This document shows, one piece after another, positions 1-7,107 of a DNA stretch of 10,185 nt. The DNA lies in the NCBI GenBank assembly GCA_000482145.1, contig AUXH01000666.1:1-10185 (forward strand), read 5' to 3'. The notes beneath the pieces are model-generated. The model did not search any database, was not told the origin of the DNA, and was given only the letters and a program-made list of their open reading frames with translations. The stretch's first letter is position 1, and each line of letters opens with the position of its first letter. The translations under genes and the position numbers were made by a program. This DNA is from Strigomonas culicis (lineage: Eukaryota; Euglenozoa; Kinetoplastea; Trypanosomatida; Trypanosomatidae).

Positions 1-64
<64 letters not shown>
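1..64 (+). repeat. (CT)32 microsatellite / polypyrimidine tract
   Basis: Thirty-two uninterrupted CT dinucleotides open the window and probably continue beyond its left edge. In trypanosomatids, pyrimidine-rich stretches upstream of a coding region direct spliced-leader trans-splicing to a downstream AG and polyadenylation of the preceding gene. The tract lies about 90 bases before the first gene on the same strand, which fits that role. The sequence shows only the repeat; the function is inferred. Confidence 0.97.
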
Positions 65-66
<2 letters not shown>

Positions 67-82
67 TCTTTTTTATTCCTAA

Positions 83-145
83 AGGGACCTACCCCGTCTT
101 TCTTCTTTTTTTATTCTTCTTCTTTATTCGTTTCTTCCGCTGCAG
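83..145 (+). promoter_or_regulatory. Candidate trans-splice acceptor region of the first gene
   Basis: Two AG dinucleotides could receive the spliced leader. The AG at 83-84 is the first after the CT repeat and the T-rich run that follows it, and would give a 5' UTR of about 67 bases. The AG at 144-145 follows a second pyrimidine-rich run (about 96-141) and would leave only six bases before the ATG at 152. Kinetoplastids generally use the first AG after a strong tract, which favours 83-84. The choice is not resolved by the sequence. Confidence 0.45.
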
Positions 146-151
146 TCTCAC

Positions 152-976
152 ATGCTCCTCCGGTCTCACGCGCGGCTGCCACACCGCCTGTGGCTGTGCA
201 CGCCCGCCACCTCCGCGGGGACCACCGCGAGTCGTGGCGGCACAAGCCTCTGGCTCGCCGCCCGGCGCGCGTCCCAGCAGCTGGCGTACAAGGACGGTGC
301 GGCGCCGCACACGGGGAGGTCCGTTCGTGGTGGGGACCGTGACGCCCGCGCGGCGGCGGTGCGGCTGCCGACGGCGGCCGCCGTGGCGAGGGGGAGCTGC
401 CATCGCGGCGCGCCGGCGCGCCAGCACTTCACCTTCTCCCCTCCGCCCTCCGCCGCGCTGTTCGGCACCCCCGCCGAGGCGGCCGCGGACTCGCCGACCG
501 GTGCAGCAGCGGAGGAGGAAGTGACGACGGAGGGTGCGGCGCACGCGCGCGGCGACGATGCGGCGCCGGACCTCCCGCGGATGGAGCAGCTACTCCGCGC
601 GAGCGGCAGCGCGTGGGTGGCAGACTGTGTCGTGGTGCCACTCACGGCGCCCGCAGCAGCAGCCTCCCAAGAGCAGGAGGCAGGCGCGGAGGTGCAGTAC
701 GTGCGGGCGCTCGTACAGATGCGACCGGATGCACCCACGCGCAACCCCGTCCGCGCGGCGCTCGAGATTCAGCGCGCGTACGTCGAGCATTGCCAGCAGC
801 AGCCCGACTGCGTCTGCAGCGGCGGCGCGGACGGCGAGGCGCTGCTGCCGACGGAGCTGCGGCTGACGGCCGGTGTGCGCATCGTTGCGGCGCTGCCGCG
901 CTGCCACCGGGGCCTGCTCGACCGTCCGCGCGCGGAGGAAGAAGAACGCGAGCTCGTTAGTGTTCAGGGCATATAA
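152..976 (+). CDS. Hypothetical trypanosomatid protein, probably organelle-targeted
   Basis: This open frame encodes 274 residues and I do not recognise its family. The start is the first ATG after an in-frame TAA at 80-82. The frame has the strong G/C-ending codon use of the other genes, and it ends at a TAA where the DNA turns AT-rich. The first ~95 residues are rich in Arg, Ala, Ser and Thr and poor in acidic residues, with hydrophobic and basic residues alternating (LLRSHARLPHRLW near the start). That resembles a mitochondrial presequence. Residues ~105-140 are a low-complexity Ala/Glu-rich linker. Residues ~144-274 look more ordered: a segment beginning MEQLLRASGSAWVADCVVVP, then a stretch with AALEIQRAYVEHC and two nearby cysteines (CVC) around residue 215, and a glutamate-rich C-terminus. 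No catalytic motif, membrane span or known domain is evident. It could be a fast-evolving mitochondrial subunit, but that is inference only. Confidence 0.8.
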   Translation: MLLRSHARLPHRLWLCTPATSAGTTASRGGTSLWLAARRASQQLAYKDGAAPHTGRSVRGGDRDARAAAVRLPTAAAVARGSCHRGAPARQHFTFSPPPSAALFGTPAEAAADSPTGAAAEEEVTTEGAAHARGDDAAPDLPRMEQLLRASGSAWVADCVVVPLTAPAAAASQEQEAGAEVQYVRALVQMRPDAPTRNPVRAALEIQRAYVEHCQQQPDCVCSGGADGEALLPTELRLTAGVRIVAALPRCHRGLLDRPRAEEEERELVSVQGI

Positions 977-1649
977 TACGGTGACCGTTTATGGCTCCTA
1001 TTTCAATTCGTGATGCTCTGTTGTTTTCTTCTTCATTTTATGTTTATTTTTTTTTGTGTGTAGTGTTATCATTATTCTTGCTTGTGTGTTTTGGTTTCTC
1101 CATTATCATCAGCACTTTCATGTAGGTCAATAATAAAGATAGCAGTGCAACGCACTACAAGTGTTGGTGAAAGAAAACGTGTAGCTATTCAATCTGAATG
1201 CATTAATTAAAGATATACGAAACCCTTCGTACAAACAAGAGATCCATTTCAAAAAGGTTACCGGCCGATTTGAAAATGTGGAAAAAAGACAAAGTCTTTA
1301 TTTCCTTTCCACTTTTACTTTTGATAGTTTTTGTTCGTTTTCGGTTAGATGAAAGAAAAAATACTCGGCTCTCCGCAATATACTGTACACTGTTACGGGC
1401 TTTTTTTGTTCCTCCCGTTCTTCAACTACATGCAGTGAGAATACTCATTTGTACACATGTGGGCAAGTGATATAGGCAAACATCTCTCTTTCTCTCTCTT
1501 TCCATCTTCTCACCACCAGAACCATCAGCCATCTTTTCTCACTCTCCACTTTAGTTGTCTTTTTTTTTCTTTATTTCTCCCTCGTTGTACGATCCTTGGT
1601 CCTCTTATTGAATAGCTCCATCACTCTCTACACGTAATAAAAAGACAGA
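977..1649. other. Intergenic region: 3' UTR of first gene and 5' region of the synthetase
   Basis: There is no supported gene here. Bases 1020-1080 are T-rich. Bases ~1100-1470 are AT-rich but of mixed composition, unlike the homopolymer-dominated spacers elsewhere in the window. A 66-codon open frame at 1270-1470 lacks the GC-rich codon use of the real genes and is treated as chance. From ~1483 the sequence becomes CT- and T-rich, leading into the splice-acceptor region of the next gene. Confidence 0.8.
1483..1615 (+). promoter_or_regulatory. Candidate trans-splice acceptor region of the first synthetase gene
   Basis: Pyrimidine-rich runs at about 1483-1515 and 1555-1610 are each followed by AG dinucleotides, at 1518-1519, 1527-1528, 1553-1554 and 1614-1615. 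The AG at 1614-1615 follows the longest T/C tract and would give a 5' UTR of about 34 bases before the ATG at 1650. Multiple acceptors are common in these organisms. The assignment rests on base composition alone. Confidence 0.5.
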
Positions 1650-2339
1650 ATGCTGCGGTTCCACGTCCACACCGCCGCGCGCCTGTGCACGCGGCGGATG
1701 GCAGCGGCCTTTCCAGCCACTGCGCTCGCGCCGGCCGCCCTCCACGTCCAGCACCGCGCCCGGTCATACATCGACGAGAAAGGCCTTCGCATCTTCGCGT
1801 CGAACGCGCCGTCGATTCTGCCCGACATTGAAAAGGAGAAGAGTCTGTACGACTTCATCCTAGCACGCATCCGCGCGGCGCCAGCCGACCGGCCAGCCGT
1901 CATCCAAGCGGAGACGGGCGAGCAGTACACGTACGGCGAGTTCCCGCACAAGATTGAGCACGTGGCGGAGGTGCTGTACCACCACGGTATCCGCCGCGGC
2001 GATGCGGTCTGCATTGCGATGCCGAACCACATTGTGTTCGGCCCCCTGGTCTTCGGTACGCTGCGGCTCGGCGCGCTCGTCTCGACGGTCAATGCCGTCT
2101 CGGATATCGAGACGCTGTCGCATTACCTGCGCACCAACAAGGCGAAGGTGATTGTCGGCGTCAAGTTCTACCAGCGCGAGCTGGAGGGTGCGGTGGACCG
2201 CGTCATGCGGGAGACGAACCAGGCCGTCCGCATCCTCTACCCGGAGGAGTTCATGAAGGCAGGGAGCCCGTCGCCCATCCCGGCGGACTACGACGGGCTC
2301 GCCGGCGCGGCGCCGGACGACACCATCTTCGTTCCTTTT

Positions 2340-2388
2340 TCCTCCGGCACCACCGGCCTGCCCAAGGGCGTGCAGCTCACGAACCGCA
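2340..2388 (+). repeat. 49-base block identical to 7939-7987
   Basis: The segment covering the SSGTTGLPKGVQLTNR motif is identical in both synthetase genes, including all synonymous positions, while flanking codons differ. Protein conservation alone would not preserve every third base, though shared codon preference helps. Confidence 0.9.
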
Positions 2389-2827
2389 GCCTCATCGCGA
2401 ACTCCATCCAGATCACACAGTCCGTGCCGCTGACCGCCGCGGACGTGACGGCGGGAGTGCTCCCCTACTTCCACATTTTTGCCTTCACCGCCAACCTCGC
2501 CGCGTTCCTGACCGCCGGCGGCACCCAGGTCGTCATGGCCAAGTACACACTCGACAGCTTCACCGCCTGCATCGAGAAGTACGGCGTCACGATGAACTTC
2601 GTCGCGCCGCCGATTGTCGTCTCGTTGCTGAAGAACGCGGAGGTCTATAAGCACCGCAACCTGTCCTCACTCGATGCCATGATCTGCGCAGCGGCGCCGC
2701 TCGGCGGCGAGGTGCAGCGTGCGATGAGGCGCGTGCTGCCGCGCTGCGCGGTCGTGCAGGCCTACGGCATGACCGAGATGTCGCCGCTCACGAACATGAC
2801 CCCGCGCAGCGCGGCGGGCCACGCCCT

Positions 2828-2831
2828 GGGG
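2828..2831 (+). other. Frameshift site: one extra G in a run of four
   Basis: Upstream, the frame reads through YGMTEMSP and on to HAL. Downstream, the adjacent frame reads GSVGPLCSDVEMRIVRV, which matches GSAGKLVADTEMRIVRV of the paralogue. With three Gs instead of four the two halves join exactly at the conserved GSxG motif. Homopolymer length is a common site of both sequencing error and real slippage mutation, and the sequence alone cannot tell which. Confidence 0.9.
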
Positions 2832-2993
2832 ATCGGTGGGCCCACTCTGCTCGGACGTCGAGATGCGCATCGTGCGGGTCGATGACAGTCAGCAGAGCGG
2901 CGCGGACCGGTCCGCCGGTGTCGACGCCGGGGAGGGCGAGGAGGGCGAGATCTGGTACCGCGGGCCGAACCAGATGAAAGGTTATCTCAACCC

Positions 2994-3051
2994 GGAGGAC
3001 ACCGCCAAGTGCATGCAGGACGGGTGGTACCGCACCGGCGACATCGGCAAG
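2994..3051 (+). repeat. 58-base block identical to 8598-8655
   Basis: The segment coding for EDTAKCMQDGWYRTGDIGK is base-for-base the same in the two synthetase genes. The sequence on both sides diverges at once (NP versus KE before it, VAPETEE versus FDLETGD after it). Confidence 0.92.
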
Positions 3052-3076
3052 GTCGCGCCGGAGACGGAAGAGCTCT

Positions 3077-3131
3077 TCATCACGGACCGCCTGAAGGAGC
3101 TGATCAAGTACAAGGGCTTCCAGGTGTCGCC
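3077..3131 (+). repeat. 55-base block identical to 8681-8735
   Basis: The segment coding for ITDRLKELIKYKGFQVSP is identical between the paralogues, beginning only about 25 bases after the 58-base block. The two blocks frame a short divergent patch. Confidence 0.92.
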
Positions 3132-3928
3132 CGCGTCGCTGGAGAGTGTGCTGCTGGACCACCCGTGGGTGCAGGACTGCATTGTGGTGGGCGTCGCCGA
3201 CCCGCGCGACGTCAGCTTCGAGGTGCCGCGCGCGCTGGTCGTGCTGAAGGGCGGTCTGCCGACCGAGGACATCATCAACGCGGTCGATAGCATTCTGCAC
3301 TTCACGATGAAGCGCTGTCCGCCGCACATGCGGCTCCACGGCGGCCTCCGCGTCGTGAAGGAAATCCCCAAGAATGCGTCTGGCAAGCTGCTGCGGCGGC
3401 TCGCGCGGCAGCAGGAGGTCGCGTACCTGAAGGAGAATTGGCAGCGCGCCGGCGGTGATCGCCACGACGCCGCGGAGGCAGCCCACTAACAAAGAGAAAA
3501 CGAAAAAGGACGGGCGGCACTATGCCGCTACAACAACAACAGGAGCAGTATATATACATACGAGCAGAGACTAGGGGTAGGGAATACAATCTATTTATAT
3601 AGACTCGTTCTCTCTCCCTCTCTCTTTCCTTCTCCTTTTTTTTTACTTTGTTTTGCGTTTCTGTTTCTCCCCTCCTTACTTCCTTTTTTTTTCTTTGGGT
3701 TGAAAGGATTAAAACGAAAATAAAAATGATTACTAAAAAAAAAATACCGATATTTTGAACAACTAGATGGCTAGGTTTTTAAAAAAAAAAACGTTTTTCT
3801 TTTCTTTTTTTTATTATTTACCTTTTACTTTTTATTATTATTTAGTATTATTATCACTTATATAGAGAAATAAAAACTCTTCTTTTTGCTTCTTTCTTTT
3901 TTCCGATCGTTGTGCTATCATCGTAATA

Positions 3929-3949
3929 TATATATACCGCGTATATATA
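3929..3949. repeat. Perfect TA-rich inverted repeat
   Basis: TATATATAC at 3929-3937 is the exact reverse complement of GTATATATA at 3941-3949, with a three-base CGC loop. It could form a small hairpin or cruciform in the 3' UTR region. In such TA-rich DNA this may be chance; no function is claimed. Confidence 0.6.
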
Positions 3950-4435
3950 CATAAACCACATATGAATATACATGTTACAGGTGCAGTCATACATATATAT
4001 ACTTTTTTCTATATAATGAAAAAAAAAAACTAACGAAAATCCAGTTTGAGTGCAGCATGTTGTATACTCTTTTTCTTCTTTTTTTTCTTTTTATAAATAC
4101 ATATTTATATATATGCATTTATAAATGTCAATGCACGAAGAACACGAAGAACTCAATAATTTATTTTGTTTCTTTTTTTAATTCAAATTGTGAACGAAAC
4201 TAGCATTCCTTTTTTCTTCTTTTGTTTTTCTTTTGTCATCAATTCTGTGTAATTGATGTTTCTCCCCACACACACACACACTTTTTTAATGGTAAAAAAA
4301 AAAAAAACGCTTGTTGCACATAAGCTATAACGTCTTATTCTTATTCTTGTTTTCTTTGCTTCTCTTCTCTCCATTCGGGGAACTTGTTATATACTATATA
4401 ATTCGAAAATGCTAGTAACGACACTCTTTTGATTC

Positions 4436-4615
4436 TTTTTTTTTCTCTCTTTTTTGTTTGTTGGTTTGTTTTTCTTTTCATCAATTACTCTTTTTTTGTA
4501 TGTAGATGAATTCTTCGACGGAAGAGTATCTGAAAGGCGAACACTTTTATTATTATCATTATGATTCTCACTTTACTCTGCTTTGTTTTGTTTTTACTTT
4601 TTTGACTTCTTACAG
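4436..4615 (+). promoter_or_regulatory. Candidate trans-splice acceptor region of the DUF179 gene
   Basis: A T-rich tract at about 4436-4500 is followed by AG at 4504-4505. A second tract at about 4571-4613 ends CTTACAG, with AG at 4614-4615, a good acceptor by kinetoplastid standards. Using 4614-4615 gives a 5' UTR of about 141 bases that contains out-of-frame ATGs at 4645 and 4708. An AG at 4724-4725, inside the A-rich run, would remove both. Which site is used decides whether the upstream ORF exists in the mRNA. Confidence 0.45.
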
Positions 4616-4756
4616 CTCCTAACAGAGCCACTGCTGCCTCCATCATGCTCTTGTTGCGATCCGTCACATGCATCCCCACCCTCACGCCTCATCTCAAAAA
4701 AAAAAAAATGAAAAAAAAAAAACAGGAAGAAGAAAAAAAAAACACTAGAAGAGGAC

Positions 4757-6379
4757 ATGAACAAGCTCCTCCTCACCACCTATCGCAAGCTCTACCGCGG
4801 CGTGGCCGAGCTCGACCGCAACACGGCCGCCCGCGCGCTGCTCGTCTGCTCTCCCCGCGAGCGCTACGACTATCGCACCACCGAGTGGCGTGAGCTGCAC
4901 GTGGAGGAAGTCGTCCCATGGCAAGACAGCCGCATCTTTCTCGACCGTCTCATCCGTCGTCTTAACAACGGCTCCGCCTTCTACATCCCACCCGCGTCGG
5001 TGGCGGCGGTGGCGGACGCCGCCGCGGCGCTGGCGGCAGAACTGCGGCACGCCCCGCAGCCGCAGGCCGCCGCGGGCCCAACAACGAGCGGCAGCGCCAC
5101 GCTCGTGCCGGACTACATCGCACCGTACATGTCGCTGCGCGTCGCTCTGCACGAACTCTTCGCGCGGACGCCCTTCCTGACCGCGCACCTCAGCAACAGC
5201 ATGGCCGCGCTGAAGGAGATCACCTACGCCCTCCGCTACCTGCGCCGGGTCCCGCTGGTGGTGCCGCCCGCGCTGCAGCAGCTGCCCCCGGTGGCGGACG
5301 GCGGCGCGGCGGTGGACGCCACCGGCATCTTTGTCGGTGACATGACGGTGCGGCCCATCACGAACATTCAGAAGCTCTTCGGACTGACGGAGGCAATGCT
5401 CGCGGAGGCCTTCAAGGAGCAGCAGCCGGTGAAGCGGCGCGCCCTGAAGGAGATGCAGCGCGGCGAGGCCAAGGCGCCAGAGGCGGAGACGGCCCCCACC
5501 GCGGCGACGGACGCGCAGGCGGAGGCAGAGAACATCGAACACGTACAGCTGCTGCTGTCGCACCCGCGGCTGCACGGCTTCTTCGGCAACACAATCATCC
5601 TGCTGACGCGCCACACGCACGTGGAGTCGATTGGATTTGTGATCAACAAGTGTCTTGTGAGCGAAGACAAGCAGCCGGTGCGGGCGCCGCAGGTGCTGCG
5701 GCTGCGCCAGCTGCACCCCATCTACCGCACCTACCTGAAGGACCACAGCATCATGCTGGGCGGCCCGGTGCTGGCGAGCGGCACCTTTGATGAGAGTATT
5801 TTTCTCCTGCACGACATTCCGGACATCCCCGGCGCGCTCCCGCTCGCACGCCATCTGTGGCTGGACGGCGACAAGGATGCGCTGCTGGCGAAGCTGGAGA
5901 AGGGCGAGGCAGACCCGTCCCGCATCGTCATCTTGTGTGGCATGGCCGGCTGGGGCATGCGCCAGCTGGAAGGCGAGCTGCGCAGCGGCTCCTGGGTCGT
6001 CGCCCGCGCCGACGCACAGCGGCCCGAGACCAGCGCCTTCGTGCACCGCCTCGCCCGCCTCGCGGACAGCAGCGTGCGGCTGCCGGAGGTAACGGCCGCC
6101 ATCGCGGAAAACGTCGTCGCGCAGAAGGCAGCGGAGGCGACGCCGCGCGGCGGCACCACCGCCGCGCGGAAGAAGCAGAAGGCGGAGGACGAGGCGGAGG
6201 CGCAGCAGCAGGAGCAGCGCAACCTGCCGCCGGCACTCGAGGATGAGTACCTTGGCCAGGCCAGCCGCTACATGCCGCACGATCTGGCGTGGGCGACCGC
6301 GTACAAGAGCTTGGGGGAGCCGTGGGCAAGCCTGGCGGATAGCCAGGTGGACTTTCATCTGAAAGAAGAACAGAAGTGA
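4757..6379 (+). CDS. DUF179/AlgH-family (UPF0301, COG1678) protein with long extensions
   Basis: A 540-residue protein whose C-terminal half matches the bacterial AlgH/YqgE family, a fold without an established biochemical activity. The start is the first ATG after an in-frame TGA at 4709-4711. The domain begins near residue 264. Its hallmarks are FFGNTIILLTRHTHVESIGFVINK (residues 275-298, equivalent to the family's strand followed by GIIVNKP), MLGGPV at 333-338, and GMAGWGMRQLEGEL at 395-408 followed by W413 and ARAD, equivalent to the family's GYAxWxxGQLExEL and W. A lysine/glutamate/glutamine-rich segment (about residues 445-500) interrupts the domain before its last helix, DLAWATAYKSLG at 509-520. 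Bacterial members are about 190 residues, so roughly 260 N-terminal residues are extra. The N-terminus contains TYRKLYRG at 8-15, resembling the LYR motif of small mitochondrial assembly proteins, and residues ~80-110 are Ala-rich. A mitochondrial location is plausible but not shown. It lies between two synthetase paralogues on the same strand. Confidence 0.92.
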   Translation: MNKLLLTTYRKLYRGVAELDRNTAARALLVCSPRERYDYRTTEWRELHVEEVVPWQDSRIFLDRLIRRLNNGSAFYIPPASVAAVADAAAALAAELRHAPQPQAAAGPTTSGSATLVPDYIAPYMSLRVALHELFARTPFLTAHLSNSMAALKEITYALRYLRRVPLVVPPALQQLPPVADGGAAVDATGIFVGDMTVRPITNIQKLFGLTEAMLAEAFKEQQPVKRRALKEMQRGEAKAPEAETAPTAATDAQAEAENIEHVQLLLSHPRLHGFFGNTIILLTRHTHVESIGFVINKCLVSEDKQPVRAPQVLRLRQLHPIYRTYLKDHSIMLGGPVLASGTFDESIFLLHDIPDIPGALPLARHLWLDGDKDALLAKLEKGEADPSRIVILCGMAGWGMRQLEGELRSGSWVVARADAQRPETSAFVHRLARLADSSVRLPEVTAAIAENVVAQKAAEATPRGGTTAARKKQKAEDEAEAQQQEQRNLPPALEDEYLGQASRYMPHDLAWATAYKSLGEPWASLADSQVDFHLKEEQK

Positions 6380-6904
6380 AAGGAAAGAAAGGGAAATGGG
6401 AAAGGACACGATGAGTGTATCTTTTCTTTCTCTCTTTTTTTTTTTGCTGCTGTTATGTTAGTTTGATGATTTGTCTGTGGTGTGTGCGTGTGTCGGCGTA
6501 CAGCTTGTTGTCACAATACCTATCTATGTATGTAAATATAGATAGATTCCTTATCATAACTACTACTCATGTCCTCGTTGAATGTTCACGGATAACGAAG
6601 AAGCAGTTAATGCACAGTGTAGTAGGTGTTAATGTGTTTTTTTTTTTTTTAGTCGAGTCAGCTTGTTCCTTTGCGTGTGTGTGTGTATGTATGTGTAATG
6701 AAAAACCTTTTGAAAGGAAGAATGAAGATACATGTATACATTGGATGTTTACTCATCTCTCATCTCCCCTCTCTCCCTTTTCTTCTTCGTTCATCTTTTC
6801 GCTTCATTGGTAAACAACTATCATTCAAGAAAAAAGTTCTTTATACTCTTTTTATTATTTCCAAAACAAAACTACTATATCAATAAAAAAAAATTATACT
6901 AAAA

Positions 6905-6975
6905 CGTTTTCTTTTTTTCTTTGATTGATTAATTTCTTTCTTTTCTTTTTTTTCTTTTATACTCTGTTGTCGCTG

Positions 6976-7012
<37 letters not shown>

Positions 7013-7070
7013 TACATTTGCTTCTATATCTAAACAAGCAATTATCCATTTGCTTGTTTCCTTAACCAAG
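6905..7070 (+). promoter_or_regulatory. Candidate trans-splice acceptor region of the second synthetase gene
   Basis: A T/C-rich tract at about 6905-6960 is followed by no AG until 7037-7038. A shorter pyrimidine-rich run at 7050-7063 precedes a second AG at 7069-7070. These sites would give 5' UTRs of about 69 or 37 bases. The unusually long AG-free interval after the main tract includes the AC repeat. Confidence 0.5.
6982..7008. repeat. (AC)n dinucleotide microsatellite
   Basis: About thirteen uninterrupted AC units lie between the pyrimidine tract ending near 6960 and the next gene. The run lacks AG, so a scanning splicing machinery would pass through it to the first AG at 7037-7038. It is likely to vary in length between strains. 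Confidence 0.95.
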
Positions 7071-7107
7071 AACTTATAATAAAAAAATACAAACACCGCA
7101 AAACGAA

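Larger units (their letters stand above)
1650..3489 (+). pseudogene. 4-coumarate:CoA ligase-like acyl-CoA synthetase, frame broken near base 2830
   Basis: An ANL-superfamily AMP-binding enzyme of the 4-coumarate:CoA ligase/acyl-CoA synthetase type, which would activate a carboxylic acid to an acyl-AMP and then an acyl-CoA. The start is the first ATG after an in-frame TAA at 1638-1640. Residues 1-39 are basic and alanine-rich, ending RARSY, like a mitochondrial presequence. The P-loop motif SSGTTGLPKGV lies at residues 231-241, the aromatic YFHIF at 273-277 and YGMTEMSP at 372-379. The first frame then runs to a TGA at 2883-2885 (411 residues). The second half continues one frame over, from about 2832 to the TAA at 3487-3489, with the YRTGD motif, TDRLKELIKYKGFQVSP and the terminal PKNASGK carrying the catalytic lysine. 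Discounting one G in the run 2828-2831, the product would be 612 residues, normal for the family, and aligns throughout with the paralogue at 7108-9126. No other disruption is seen, so this is either a very young pseudogene or a sequence error. There is no SKL-type C-terminus. The substrate is unknown. Confidence 0.93.
3490..4756. other. Long AT-rich intergenic region
   Basis: About 1.27 kb without a supported gene, the longest complete spacer here. It is dominated by poly-T and poly-A runs and TA-rich stretches (for example near 3548-3557, 3926-3951, 3991-4014 and 4100-4127). It also has a short CA run at 4266-4281, a 9-base tandem repeat (ACGAAGAAC at 4135-4143 and 4144-4152) and a 12-base palindrome (CATTTATAAATG at 4116-4127). 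It should contain the 3' UTR and polyadenylation sites of the synthetase and the 5' UTR of the DUF179 gene. The few short open frames are made of homopolymer codons. Confidence 0.85.
6380..7107. other. Intergenic region between the DUF179 gene and the second synthetase
   Basis: No supported gene. T-rich runs occur at about 6420-6445 and 6637-6650, a GT run at about 6677-6692, and T/C-rich sequence at 6905-6960. An 8-base inverted repeat, CTATCTAT at 6520-6527 and ATAGATAG at 6538-6545, could form a hairpin with a ten-base loop. Open frames here (for example 6415-6813) have AT-rich, Phe/Ser/Val-heavy composition unlike the real genes. Confidence 0.82.

Noticed and set aside
1270..1470. 66-codon + strand open frame with hydrophobic segment
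   Set aside because: Its codon use is AT-rich and unlike the G/C-ending codons of the real genes; it lies in a presumed 3' UTR and has no recognisable domain.
1650..3489. Programmed frameshifting at the break in the first synthetase
   Set aside because: There is no recognisable slippery heptamer at the G run, and joining requires loss of one base at a homopolymer, which fits mutation or sequencing error better.
1650..3489. Peroxisomal/glycosomal targeting of the synthetases
   Set aside because: Neither protein ends in an SKL-like tripeptide (AAH and HGQ), and both have presequence-like N-termini instead.
4745..6409. Long (554-codon) open frame on the - strand opposite the DUF179 gene
   Set aside because: It mirrors the real gene's GC-rich codon bias, extends into homopolymer spacer, is Arg/Leu/Val-rich without motifs, and opposes the direction of all splice-type pyrimidine tracts. 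The + frame carries clear DUF179 motifs.
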